A stretch of 31,664 nt of DNA, from the NCBI GenBank assembly GCA_036401755.1, contig DASWUD010000051.1, positions 1-31,664 of the forward strand, read 5' to 3'. Shown here in pieces: positions 24,903 to 31,664 of this stretch; position 1 is the first letter of the stretch, and the number at the start of each line of letters is the position of its first letter. The stretch comes from DASWUD01 sp036401755. Its GTDB lineage: Bacteria > Pseudomonadota > Gammaproteobacteria > Thiohalomonadales > Thiohalomonadaceae. Below the pieces are notes generated by a model. The model was not told the DNA's origin and ran no database searches. It saw only the letters and a program-made list of their open reading frames with translations. Made by a program: the position numbers and the translations under genes.

Positions 24903-26480
24903 TCAGGCGCCCTGCTGTGACTTGAGACGTGGGCGAATCTTCACTGGCTGCGAGGTGCCGACCAGCAGCTCGGGGCCGAGTAGCGGTTGCAGCTGTTGCG
25001 GCTGGTCGGGGTGGAGTGGGAACTCCTGACGCATCGCTTCGAGCTGTTTCTGGTTGGCGTGAAAATAGCGCCCTGCCTGGATCACCTTCGGGATGTTCTT
25101 GAGCAGGTGCCACAGGCTCCAGCGGTGTTGCCACAGCCGTTTGACGAAACGGCGCCGGTAGGGCTTGCTGTTGTAGAAGCGGTTGATGTGCCAGTTGTAG
25201 AGGGCATCCATCTCCTCGCGCGATTTGAACCCCTTGGGCAGGTAGACGAAGTTGAGGCAGTTCATCAACCGCCAGTCCTCGACGAATTCGCCCGACTCGC
25301 CGCTGATGCACTCCTCCCAGATCGGTGCGCCGTAGAGCGGGCTGAACTTTGTCATGTTCATCTCGTCGAGGTCGAGGGAGAGGATGAAGTCGCTGGTCAC
25401 CCTCACCGTCTCGGGGGTCTCGCCTGGCATGCCGAAGATGAACAGCCCCTTGGCGCGCAGCCCGGCGGCGTGGATCTGCTCCACCGTTTTCTTTACCGCC
25501 TCCAGTGTCACCCCCGCCTTGTGGCGCTCCATCATGGCCGGATCGGCCGACTCGATCCCCATCGACACCATCATCGCCCCGGCCTGCTTGAGCAGGCGCA
25601 GCATCTCGTCGGAGGTGTGACCGGTGCGTATTGCGCAGTTGAACTGCATCCCCAGCGGCTTGTCGATGAGCAGTTGGCACAATTCAAAGACGCGTTTTTT
25701 CTGCGCGGTGAAGAGGTCATCGTAGAAGTTGATGTGGTGTACACCAAAACGATCGCGCAGGTACTTCATGTGGTCGTAGATGTACTGCGCCGAGTTGTAC
25801 TTGTAGAGGCGCTCGAACACGGTGCGATCGCAGAAAGAGCAGGTAAAGGGACAGCCGCGCGAGGTGACCATGGTGGCGCCCCAGCGCTTTTCGTAGGAGA
25901 AGAGCGGCAGGTGGTACCCCTCGGGAAAGCCAGCCAGCTTTTCGTAGGCGGGAAAGGGGAGCTCGTCGAGATCGAGGATGCGCGCGCGGCGCGGATTGGT
26001 GACCGTCTTGCCCGCTTTGCGGAAGACCAGGTTGGCGATCTCCTCCACCGCCTTGCCGTTGGCCAGGTCGAGCAGCGCCCCTTCACCCTCGCCGATGCAG
26101 AGATAGTCGATCTCGGGAAAGTGGTCGAGCAGCGGCGTGCCGATGGAGGAGGCGTGCACGTTGCCGAACACCACCTTGACGTGGGGCAGCTGTGCCTTGA
26201 TGAGACGGGTCAGCTCCACCCCCTCCATGAAGGCGGAGGTGGTGGCGGAGATCCCTACCAGCTCGGGGTTGGTGGCGATGATCTGCGCGGCGTTGGCCGG
26301 CACACCGGCCGGCGAGTGGGGACCGAGGCAGTCGTGCACCGCGGTGGGATGGCCATGCTTCTCCAGCCAGGCGGCCAGAGTGAGGATGCCGATGGGCACC
26401 ATCCGGTTGGCCAGTACCGAAAAATCTGGTTGGCCGGGGACAAAATTGAATCCAGCCGGGTGGACCAGTGTTACCCGCAT
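24903..26480 (-). CDS. B12-binding-domain radical SAM protein (525 aa)
   Basis: An N-terminal cobalamin-binding-type Rossmann domain (about residues 1-150, with VFGNVHASSIGTPLL and YLCIGEGEGAL) is followed by a radical SAM domain with the [4Fe-4S] motif Cys210-x3-Cys214-x2-Cys217. Later blocks INFYDDLFT, SMGIESADPAMMERHKAG and FIFGMPGETPETV are typical of the BchE/HpnJ/P-methylase type family. Members methylate, cyclise or otherwise change unreactive carbons in lipids, pigments or natural products; the substrate cannot be told from sequence. The DxHxxG cobalamin ligand motif is not obvious, as in many of this group. The C-terminal 130 residues are basic and Gln/Leu-rich. ATG at 26480 follows GGGAG. 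It is probably the third gene after the acyltransferase and glycosyltransferase. Confidence 0.9.
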   Translation of the reverse strand: MRVTLVHPAGFNFVPGQPDFSVLANRMVPIGILTLAAWLEKHGHPTAVHDCLGPHSPAGVPANAAQIIATNPELVGISATTSAFMEGVELTRLIKAQLPHVKVVFGNVHASSIGTPLLDHFPEIDYLCIGEGEGALLDLANGKAVEEIANLVFRKAGKTVTNPRRARILDLDELPFPAYEKLAGFPEGYHLPLFSYEKRWGATMVTSRGCPFTCSFCDRTVFERLYKYNSAQYIYDHMKYLRDRFGVHHINFYDDLFTAQKKRVFELCQLLIDKPLGMQFNCAIRTGHTSDEMLRLLKQAGAMMVSMGIESADPAMMERHKAGVTLEAVKKTVEQIHAAGLRAKGLFIFGMPGETPETVRVTSDFILSLDLDEMNMTKFSPLYGAPIWEECISGESGEFVEDWRLMNCLNFVYLPKGFKSREEMDALYNWHINRFYNSKPYRRRFVKRLWQHRWSLWHLLKNIPKVIQAGRYFHANQKQLEAMRQEFPLHPDQPQQLQPLLGPELLVGTSQPVKIRPRLKSQQGA

Positions 26481-26517
26481 TGCAACTCCCGTCTGTCAGC
26501 AATGAGACATGGCGTGG

Positions 26518-27273
26518 TTAGAACAGCTTGCGCCAGATCAATAACGGCAGGCGCACGATGAAGCCGGTGAAGAGCCGGATGTGCATCGATGTTAACAGCA
26601 GGTTGTCGCGCAAGTAGTTGAAGTGCGACACACCGCCCTCTTCGGCGCGGAAATATTTGACCGGGGCATCCACATTGATCGGCTTGGCACCGCCCCAACA
26701 GAGGCGCACCGCCGCCTCGGGATCGAAATCGAAATGGCGCATCCAGTAGCTGTTCTCCATCACGCCGAGCAGCATCTGTGCGGGGTAGACGCGAAAGCCG
26801 AACAGCGAATCGCCGATCCCCTGCCAGAGGGTCTCGAAATTGGCCCACCAGTTGGAGACCTTGCGGCCGCGTACCCGCAGCAGCGGCGCGTCGGCATCGA
26901 ATACCGGGCGGCCTAGCACCAGCGCATCGGGATGGGCCTGCGACACCCGCATGAATTCGGCGATCTTTTCCGGGGGATGCTGGCCGTCGGCATCCATGGT
27001 CAGCACATGGGTGAATCCTGCATGGACCGCCTCGCGCAGGCCGTGCAGCACTGCGGCCCCCTTGCCCTGGTTGTGCGGCAAGACGAACACGCGCAGCTGC
27101 GGGTCCTGCGCGGCCATCGCCAGCAGCTCCCGGTCGGTGCCGTCGGTGCTGCCGTCCACCACCACCCAGACGGGCGCCCACTGTGCGCGCGCGTCGCGTA
27201 CGGTCTGATAGACGGTGGCACCGGTGTTGTAGGTGGGGATCAGGACAAGATGGGTGGTGGAGGTCTGGCTCAT
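26518..27273 (-). CDS. Family 2 glycosyltransferase (251 aa)
   Basis: Cytoplasmic, membrane-near GT-A fold enzyme that moves a sugar from a nucleotide sugar to a lipid or other acceptor. Seen are the N-terminal LVLIPTYNTGATV, VVVDGSTDGTD near residue 36, NQGKGAAVLHGLREA near 68 and the DxD metal motif in LTMDADGQHPPEK near 90. SLFGFRVYP near 157 and a basic hydrophobic C-terminus that may contact the membrane follow. The arrangement is like dolichol-phosphate-mannose synthase-type GT2 proteins. Its ATG overlaps the stop of the acyltransferase gene (ATGA, 27270-27273), so the two are translationally coupled. Together they suggest a glycosylated acyl lipid product. Confidence 0.9.
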   Translation of the reverse strand: MSQTSTTHLVLIPTYNTGATVYQTVRDARAQWAPVWVVVDGSTDGTDRELLAMAAQDPQLRVFVLPHNQGKGAAVLHGLREAVHAGFTHVLTMDADGQHPPEKIAEFMRVSQAHPDALVLGRPVFDADAPLLRVRGRKVSNWWANFETLWQGIGDSLFGFRVYPAQMLLGVMENSYWMRHFDFDPEAAVRLCWGGAKPINVDAPVKYFRAEEGGVSHFNYLRDNLLLTSMHIRLFTGFIVRLPLLIWRKLF

Positions 27274-28031
27274 GGTTGAGGCGTGGTTTCCCGGAACAGG
27301 TTTTGTATCGAGGGGTGTTGGCGGTAATAGCTTTCCATCTCGCCGATGAGGGACTTCACATCCTCTGCCGCCTCGAAGCGTTTACCCAAGACAACGCGGT
27401 AGTGGAGCGGAAACTCGGGCAGCTTGAACAGTGGCCACCCCTTGCCGAGAAAGCGGCAGTTGGTGTCGATGAAGACGCTCTGGATCGGCGCGCCTGCCTT
27501 TTTGGCGATGAGGCCATAACCGGCCTTGAACTCGTTGACCGGTGGCGTGACGGTGCGGGTCCCCTCGGGGAAGATGAGCAGCGGCGTACCCTTGCGCACC
27601 GCCTCGGCGGCCAGGCGCACCATGTTCACCGGCGCATCGTTGCGGATGTAGCCGGCCAGACGCGCGCCACCCCCCAGCAGCAGGTTGTCCCAGATGCTCG
27701 CCTTCATAATGCAGACCAGGCGCGGCAGGCGTGAGGCGATCAACACCACGTCGATCATCGAGGGGTGGTTGGGGGCGATGATCAGCGCCTGTTCGTCACG
27801 CAGCACATCAAGGGCGGAGAGGTCGAGCTTGACGATGCCACTCAGGCGCAGGATGTCGAGATAGAGACGAAAACCGGCCATGATGGCGAACTGTCCCAGC
27901 GGCGCACCGATGCGCTCGGGCAGTATCGGCCCGAGCAGGGTGGCGAGAAGGCTCCAGACGAGGCAGATGACCGCGAACAGGATGAGCCCGGCATAGAGCA
28001 CGAAGTATTCGTAGAGGCGTCTTAACAGCAT
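27270..28031 (-). CDS. PlsC-type lysophospholipid acyltransferase family protein (253 aa)
   Basis: Membrane-bound acyltransferase of the 1-acyl-glycerol-3-phosphate acyltransferase superfamily. Two N-terminal hydrophobic stretches anchor it (about residues 8-32). The catalytic HX4D motif is in NHPSMIDVV near residue 93, and the substrate-binding FPEGTRT lies near 164. The acceptor is not clear; housekeeping PlsC is similar, but the coupling to a glycosyltransferase and nearby ketosynthases fits an accessory glycolipid or polyene-lipid pathway better. ATG 28031 is used; a TTG one codon upstream is also possible. The gene is divergent from the beta-lactamase-fold lipoprotein gene. Confidence 0.9.
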   Translation of the reverse strand: MLLRRLYEYFVLYAGLILFAVICLVWSLLATLLGPILPERIGAPLGQFAIMAGFRLYLDILRLSGIVKLDLSALDVLRDEQALIIAPNHPSMIDVVLIASRLPRLVCIMKASIWDNLLLGGGARLAGYIRNDAPVNMVRLAAEAVRKGTPLLIFPEGTRTVTPPVNEFKAGYGLIAKKAGAPIQSVFIDTNCRFLGKGWPLFKLPEFPLHYRVVLGKRFEAAEDVKSLIGEMESYYRQHPSIQNLFRETTPQP

Positions 28032-28139
28032 CAAACCCGTTTGTTCCCGAACGATCTCATGGTCGCCTCATGGTGGTTGGCACATCTGGCTGGATCGGTG
28101 ATGTGGCGGCCGATTATACCCTCCGGCTTGCACCTTTTT

Positions 28140-28160
28140 CATCTGCCACATGTGCAGATG
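28140..28160. repeat. Inverted repeat, possible operator, in divergent promoter region
   Basis: CATCTGC (28140-28146) and GCAGATG (28154-28160) are perfect arms with a seven-base spacer. The spacer and one flanking base form an overlapping 8-bp palindrome CACATGTG (28147-28154). It lies between the acyltransferase start (28031) and the -10 of the hydrolase gene (28208), as expected for a regulator site. No T-run follows on either strand, so it is not a terminator. The rest of the 233-base gap (28032-28264) shows no gene. Confidence 0.4.
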
Positions 28161-28207
28161 CGCCTCGTTGTTCTGCAGTGCGGCTCGATTGGCGGGGGCT
28201 ACATCGG

Positions 28208-28213
28208 TATAAT
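28208..28213 (+). promoter_or_regulatory. Consensus -10 box for the beta-lactamase-fold lipoprotein gene
   Basis: TATAAT is a perfect -10 hexamer, 52 bases before the ATG at 28265. The sequence 17 bases upstream (TCGATT at 28185-28190) is a poor -35. The inverted repeat at 28140-28160 lies about 48 bases upstream of the -10. Confidence 0.5.
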
Positions 28214-28264
28214 CGCGCACTTTTCACCGCTCATATAACAACGCGATACTGCACTAGGGAAATC

Positions 28265-30031
28265 ATGCGCCTTCGTTCCACTTTGCTCTGTGCGCTGCTG
28301 CTGACACTGGCGGCCTGCTCCACCAACCCGCCGGTCAAGCCCGCCGAAGCGCAGCGTGGCGATTATCGCTATGTGCAGGAGTATCTGCGCTGGCAGATCC
28401 ACAAGGAGATGGAGAGCAACGATATAACGGGGCTCAGCATTGCACTGGTCGACGATCAGCGCGTGGTGTGGGCGCAAGGCTTTGGCTTTGCCGATCTGGA
28501 AAACCAGGTGGCAGCCACCGCGCAGACCCCCTACCGTCTCGGCTCCATGGCCAAGATCCTCACCGCCTCGGCGGCGATGCGCATGGCCGAAGAGGGCCGG
28601 CTCGACCTTGATGCGCCGCTCTCCCAGGCACTGCCCGGTTTCTCCATCAAGTCGCGCTTTAGCAACGCCGCACCGATCACCCCGCGCAACATCATGACGC
28701 ACCACTCGGGGCTCCCTTCCAACTATCTGCAGGGCATGGTGACCCACAACCCGAAATACTTCACCACCCTGGTGGAGGATATTCGCGACGAGTATGTCGC
28801 CTATCCCCCCAACCTGATCTTTGACTACTCCAATCTCGCCGTGACCCTGCTGGGGGCGGCCATCGAAAACCGCAGCGGCATGCCGTATGGCGATTACATC
28901 GCCCAGGCGTTCTTTGAGCCGCTCGGCATGCGCCACTCCTATTTTTCCGTCGAGCCGGCGTTGAAGGGGTATAGCGATGGCAAACCTTCCGAACCGCTGC
29001 CGCTGCGCGATCTCCCTTCGGGGGGACTGGTCTCCAGCGTGGAGGATATGGCGCGCTTCATGAAAATGGTCTTCGCCGGCGGCAAGGTGGGGGAGCAACA
29101 GGTATTGAGCGAGCACTCCCTGGCTGAGATGTTTCGCCCCCAGAACGAGCATGTCGCGCTCGACCTGGGCCGGCGGATGGGACTCGGCTGGATGCTCAGC
29201 GGCTACGATGTGCAAAACGGCGGCGTGGTGGCGGGGCATGGCGGCTCGGTACTCAGCTTCCAGAGCACGATGATCGTCCTGCCGGAGCAGCGTCTCGGCG
29301 TGGTGGTGGCGGCCAACTCCACCAGCGCGCGGGGGGTGGTGAGCGAGCTGGCCGAAACGGCGCTGAAACTGGCGCTGGAGGCGAAGGCCGGGATCACCCA
29401 GCCGCCTGCACAGCAACAGCCTGCCGCCATCCGGCCACTCAGCGAAGCGGAGGCGCAGCACTACGCCGGTTATTTCGACTCGCTGGTGGGGTTGGTGAAG
29501 ATCGACAATCACTCCGGCAACCTCGATGCGGAGGTACTGGGCCACGCCTTCCGCCTCACCCCGCGCGAGGATGGCTCGTTCGGCATTCGCTACAAACTGT
29601 TCGGCCTGATCCCGGTCAGCGTCGCTGCGCTCGACAAGATCAGTTTTGCCATGAAGCCCTTCGAGGAGCACGAGCTGCTGGAGGGGCACATCGGCAACGA
29701 GAGCCTGCTGTTTGGCGAGCGGTTGAACAAGACGGCCGATATCACCCCGTTTCTCGACTTCGTCGGAAGTTACGAGATCGTCAATAGCTGGGAGGGGGGG
29801 GTGAAACCCGAAAGTCTCGCCCTGCGCCAGGAGGGGGGCATGTTGATCGCCGAGTGCAGCTTCGCCCAGATCCCCGGCTTGCTGCTGCGCATGGCCATTA
29901 CACCCATCTCCCCCAGCGAGGCGGTGGTGGCCGGGATCGGTGTCGGGCGCGGCGAGACGTTGCGCCTGGTGCGAGACGCCAAGGAGAAGCGGGTCTACTT
30001 CTCGGGGCTGGAGCTGCACAAAATCAATTGA
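28265..30031 (+). CDS. Serine beta-lactamase-fold hydrolase lipoprotein (588 aa)
   Basis: Probable periplasmic lipoprotein of the class C beta-lactamase / penicillin-binding-protein-like / esterase superfamily. The signal peptide ends in LAAC with Cys18 as the lipidated residue. Catalytic motifs are Ser94-Met-Ala-Lys97 (SxxK), Tyr188-Ser-Asn190 (YxN) and His325-Gly-Gly, the variant of KTG usual in esterase-like members. A second domain of about 190 residues (about 395-588) follows the catalytic domain, similar in placement to the lipocalin-like C-terminal domains of D-aminopeptidases and Pab87-type enzymes. The substrate could be a peptide, ester or lipid. AGGGA lies five bases before ATG 28265. 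The gene interrupts the flanking minus-strand lipid genes. Confidence 0.88.
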   Translation: MRLRSTLLCALLLTLAACSTNPPVKPAEAQRGDYRYVQEYLRWQIHKEMESNDITGLSIALVDDQRVVWAQGFGFADLENQVAATAQTPYRLGSMAKILTASAAMRMAEEGRLDLDAPLSQALPGFSIKSRFSNAAPITPRNIMTHHSGLPSNYLQGMVTHNPKYFTTLVEDIRDEYVAYPPNLIFDYSNLAVTLLGAAIENRSGMPYGDYIAQAFFEPLGMRHSYFSVEPALKGYSDGKPSEPLPLRDLPSGGLVSSVEDMARFMKMVFAGGKVGEQQVLSEHSLAEMFRPQNEHVALDLGRRMGLGWMLSGYDVQNGGVVAGHGGSVLSFQSTMIVLPEQRLGVVVAANSTSARGVVSELAETALKLALEAKAGITQPPAQQQPAAIRPLSEAEAQHYAGYFDSLVGLVKIDNHSGNLDAEVLGHAFRLTPREDGSFGIRYKLFGLIPVSVAALDKISFAMKPFEEHELLEGHIGNESLLFGERLNKTADITPFLDFVGSYEIVNSWEGGVKPESLALRQEGGMLIAECSFAQIPGLLLRMAITPISPSEAVVAGIGVGRGETLRLVRDAKEKRVYFSGLELHKIN

Positions 30032-30043
30032 CGCTAAGCGCCG

Positions 30044-30634
30044 TCAGGCGATGGCGAGGCCGTCCGGCTGCAACACCAGCCAGGCCATTTGCGGGTCGAG
30101 TAGCTGTTCCCGGCGGGTGAGCGGTTGCCACGCCAGCGCGGGCGGGGTGGCGGGGAGCAGCCTCAGCCAGTGGCTGGTGGCCGGTCCCGTCTCTTCCACC
30201 CATCCCAGCAGCAGGCCGCGCCGCCCCGCCTGGCGGGCAGCGAGGGTGAGCTGCGCCGGCGGGTCGCGTGCCGGCAGGAAGCTTGCGTCGCCCTGCCACT
30301 GCAGGGCAGCGGCGAGTGCCGCCAGCATCTGGCTCGGCTGGCTCTGCAGGAAGCTGAAGGGGAGCGGCAGGTCGCTTTCAAGTTGCTCCACTACCTGGGC
30401 GATGGCGCTCACCGGACCGCGCAGACTGGAGACGCGCAGCAGCGCGTCTTCCGGCAAGGCGCGCTCACCCGCTTCGGCCAGCGCCTCCAGCGCGCCATAG
30501 AGTGCCAGTTCGGTGAAGAGACCGAGGCGGCGTGGCCGCTGGCCAAGGCGGGTGATCAGCTGCTCGCGCCACCCCTCGGCCACCCCCTGCGCCGGGCTCC
30601 GGCCGGCGATGCGCCAACTCATTACCTCAGCCAT
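30044..30634 (-). CDS. Cysteine-free beta-ketoacyl-synthase-like protein (196 aa)
   Basis: It resembles the N-terminal ketoacyl-synthase half found in aryl-polyene type gene clusters (Ketoacyl-synt_2-like): GLFTELALYGALEAL near residue 38, then FSFLQSQPSQMLAALAAAL near 93, then LPARDP. No cysteine is present anywhere, so it cannot be a condensing enzyme by itself. It may be a partner or length-determining subunit. The ATG at 30634 overlaps the stop region of the ketosynthase gene (30627) by eight bases, so they are coupled. It converges with the hydrolase gene, 12 bases apart. Confidence 0.75.
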   Translation of the reverse strand: MAEVMSWRIAGRSPAQGVAEGWREQLITRLGQRPRRLGLFTELALYGALEALAEAGERALPEDALLRVSSLRGPVSAIAQVVEQLESDLPLPFSFLQSQPSQMLAALAAALQWQGDASFLPARDPPAQLTLAARQAGRRGLLLGWVEETGPATSHWLRLLPATPPALAWQPLTRREQLLDPQMAWLVLQPDGLAIA

Positions 30635-31664
30635 GACAATCCTCCAGCGCCACCGCCGCGTACCCGCCGCCGAAGCCGAGGATCAGCGCCAGCAGTTGCC
30701 GTACCTGTGCCGGCCGGCCCAGCGCCAGCCCGCCCCCCGCCGCGGGATCGAGCGGGTAGTCGACGGGCGGCCAGAGCCCCCGCTCCAGACACTCCAGCAA
30801 CAGGGCGAGCTCCGCGGCGCCGGAGGCGCCCAGGGTATGACCGATCACCCCCTTCAGACTCACCAGTGGTGGCAGCGTCCCGAAGGCCTCCCTAAGTCCC
30901 GCCACTTCATTGAGATCGTTGGCCGGACTGCCGGAGGCCTGCACCTTGACCAGGTCGATCTGCTCGGCCGACAGGCCGCTGTCGGCCAGCGCCTGGCGAC
31001 ACAGCTGCACCACCGTCTCGGTGCGGGCACCGGTGGGGTCGCGCCCGTCGACCAGGCAGCTGCCGCCACGCAGGCGCCAGCGCGAGGGGGTGGTGGAGAG
31101 ATGAAGGGCGGCGACCGCTTCGCCCAGCACCAGGCCGTTGCGCTCGGCGCCAAGGGGGCGCGCGGCGTCGGGCGAGAGCAGCTGCATGGCGGCGAAACCG
31201 GCCAGGGTATAGCGGTTGGCCAATTCCACCCCCAGGATCACGGCATCTGCCGCCGTGCCCGAGCGCAGGTGAGCGGCGGCGGCCAGCAGGGCGTGCAGCG
31301 ACGAGGTGCAGGCGGTAGAGATGAGGTGGAGCGGTCCCTGCCAGCCGAGCCAGGTAGCGATCTCATCGGCAAAGCCGAGGTAGTCCTCTTCCAGGGTGAC
31401 CTCACCCGCTTCAATGGCGCCCATCTGCAGCGAGGAGGAGGCGATGAACAGCGGCAGGTCACGCCGTGCCCCCACTCCGGCCTGGTCGATGGCGCCCTGT
31501 AGCAGCGTCCGGGCGCGTTGTCGCCACGATGTTTGCGCGGTTTCGATGGGGAAAAAGGGCCACTGCGTGCCACCGGGCAGGGTGATGCGGGAGAGGGGGG
31601 TGCTGCCGTCTGCCAGCCGGGTGGCCGCCTGGTGAAGATCGCTGCCCAGCGCGGAGACCAGACT
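30627..31664 (-). CDS. Beta-ketoacyl-ACP synthase, 5' end outside window, with one catalytic His replaced by Gln
   Basis: Thiolase-fold condensing enzyme of fatty acid or polyketide type. The frame is open to the right edge, so the visible 345 residues are the C-terminal part. The active-site Cys is in STACTSSLHALL (codon 31308-31310), and the second His is in GVIGHTLGASGAAEL (codon 30837-30839). The first His of the Cys-His-His triad, normally in an AHGT context, is Gln: V-Q-A-S-G-S-P-A-N-D, codon 30939-30941. Gap-free alignment with FabF-type motifs supports the replacement. It may act as a decarboxylating or chain-length partner in place of a full condensing enzyme. Its overlap with the cysteine-free ketosynthase-like gene suggests they work together. 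Confidence 0.85.
   Translation of the reverse strand, partial: SLVSALGSDLHQAATRLADGSTPLSRITLPGGTQWPFFPIETAQTSWRQRARTLLQGAIDQAGVGARRDLPLFIASSSLQMGAIEAGEVTLEEDYLGFADEIATWLGWQGPLHLISTACTSSLHALLAAAAHLRSGTAADAVILGVELANRYTLAGFAAMQLLSPDAARPLGAERNGLVLGEAVAALHLSTTPSRWRLRGGSCLVDGRDPTGARTETVVQLCRQALADSGLSAEQIDLVKVQASGSPANDLNEVAGLREAFGTLPPLVSLKGVIGHTLGASGAAELALLLECLERGLWPPVDYPLDPAAGGGLALGRPAQVRQLLALILGFGGGYAAVALEDCHG

Noticed and set aside
24987..26561. Open frame (524 codons) on the + strand
   Set aside because: Antisense to the radical SAM gene, which has the CxxxCxxC motif and a good ribosome site.
28199..30019. Long open frame (606 codons) on the - strand
   Set aside because: It is fully antisense to the beta-lactamase-fold lipoprotein gene, which has a signal peptide and all catalytic motifs. 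The product is rich in His, Gln and Arg with no recognisable domain, as expected for a shadow frame in GC-rich DNA.

Overview
The window is a GC-rich, densely coded stretch of a gammaproteobacterial chromosome. RhlE, Uup, the long-form PstC/PstA pair and a DAB-type inorganic-carbon locus together suggest an autotrophic, probably sulfur-oxidising lineage of the Chromatiales/Thiotrichales kind. That placement is inference: no RuBisCO, carboxysome, sulfur-oxidation or rRNA gene is present to confirm it.

Region 1 (1-4468, + strand) is the phosphate uptake and signalling operon pstC (5' end outside the window), pstA, pstB, phoU. Region 2 (4469-6339) is the DEAD-box RNA helicase gene rhlE, with its own extended -10 promoter and a structured leader. 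Region 3 (6475-9758) is a small accessory patch: a CAP/SCP-domain lipoprotein, an unknown 144-aa protein, a HAD-fold protein that has lost its nucleophilic aspartate, and a soluble stand-alone Cache-type sensor protein. Region 4 (9766-12501, - strand) is a two-gene polyamine operon, a PuuB-like FAD amine oxidase followed by homospermidine synthase. Region 5 (12732-15354) holds the ABC-F ATPase gene uup, convergent with a small envelope beta-barrel protein.

Region 6 (15671-24893, + strand) is the most interesting part. It is a tightly packed five-gene operon: a complete NuoM-like subunit, a 1079-aa DabA (DUF2309) with all four expected zinc ligands, a truncated NuoL/DabB-like subunit with a non-standard C-terminal part, a degenerate NuoM-like subunit lacking key charged residues, and a further NuoM-like subunit. 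Described DAB complexes need one DabA and one DabB. Here one DabA sits with four antiporter-like membrane proteins, which suggests an enlarged cation-driven CO2-hydrating, bicarbonate-accumulating machine.

Region 7 (24903-31664) is mostly on the - strand: a B12-binding radical SAM enzyme, a family 2 glycosyltransferase, a PlsC-type acyltransferase, then (past an oppositely oriented beta-lactamase-fold lipoprotein) a cysteine-free ketosynthase-like protein and a ketosynthase running off the right edge. The mix resembles aryl-polyene/xanthomonadin-type lipid clusters, and the window probably catches one border of such a cluster.

I saw no rRNA, tRNA, CRISPR array, insertion sequence or prophage.
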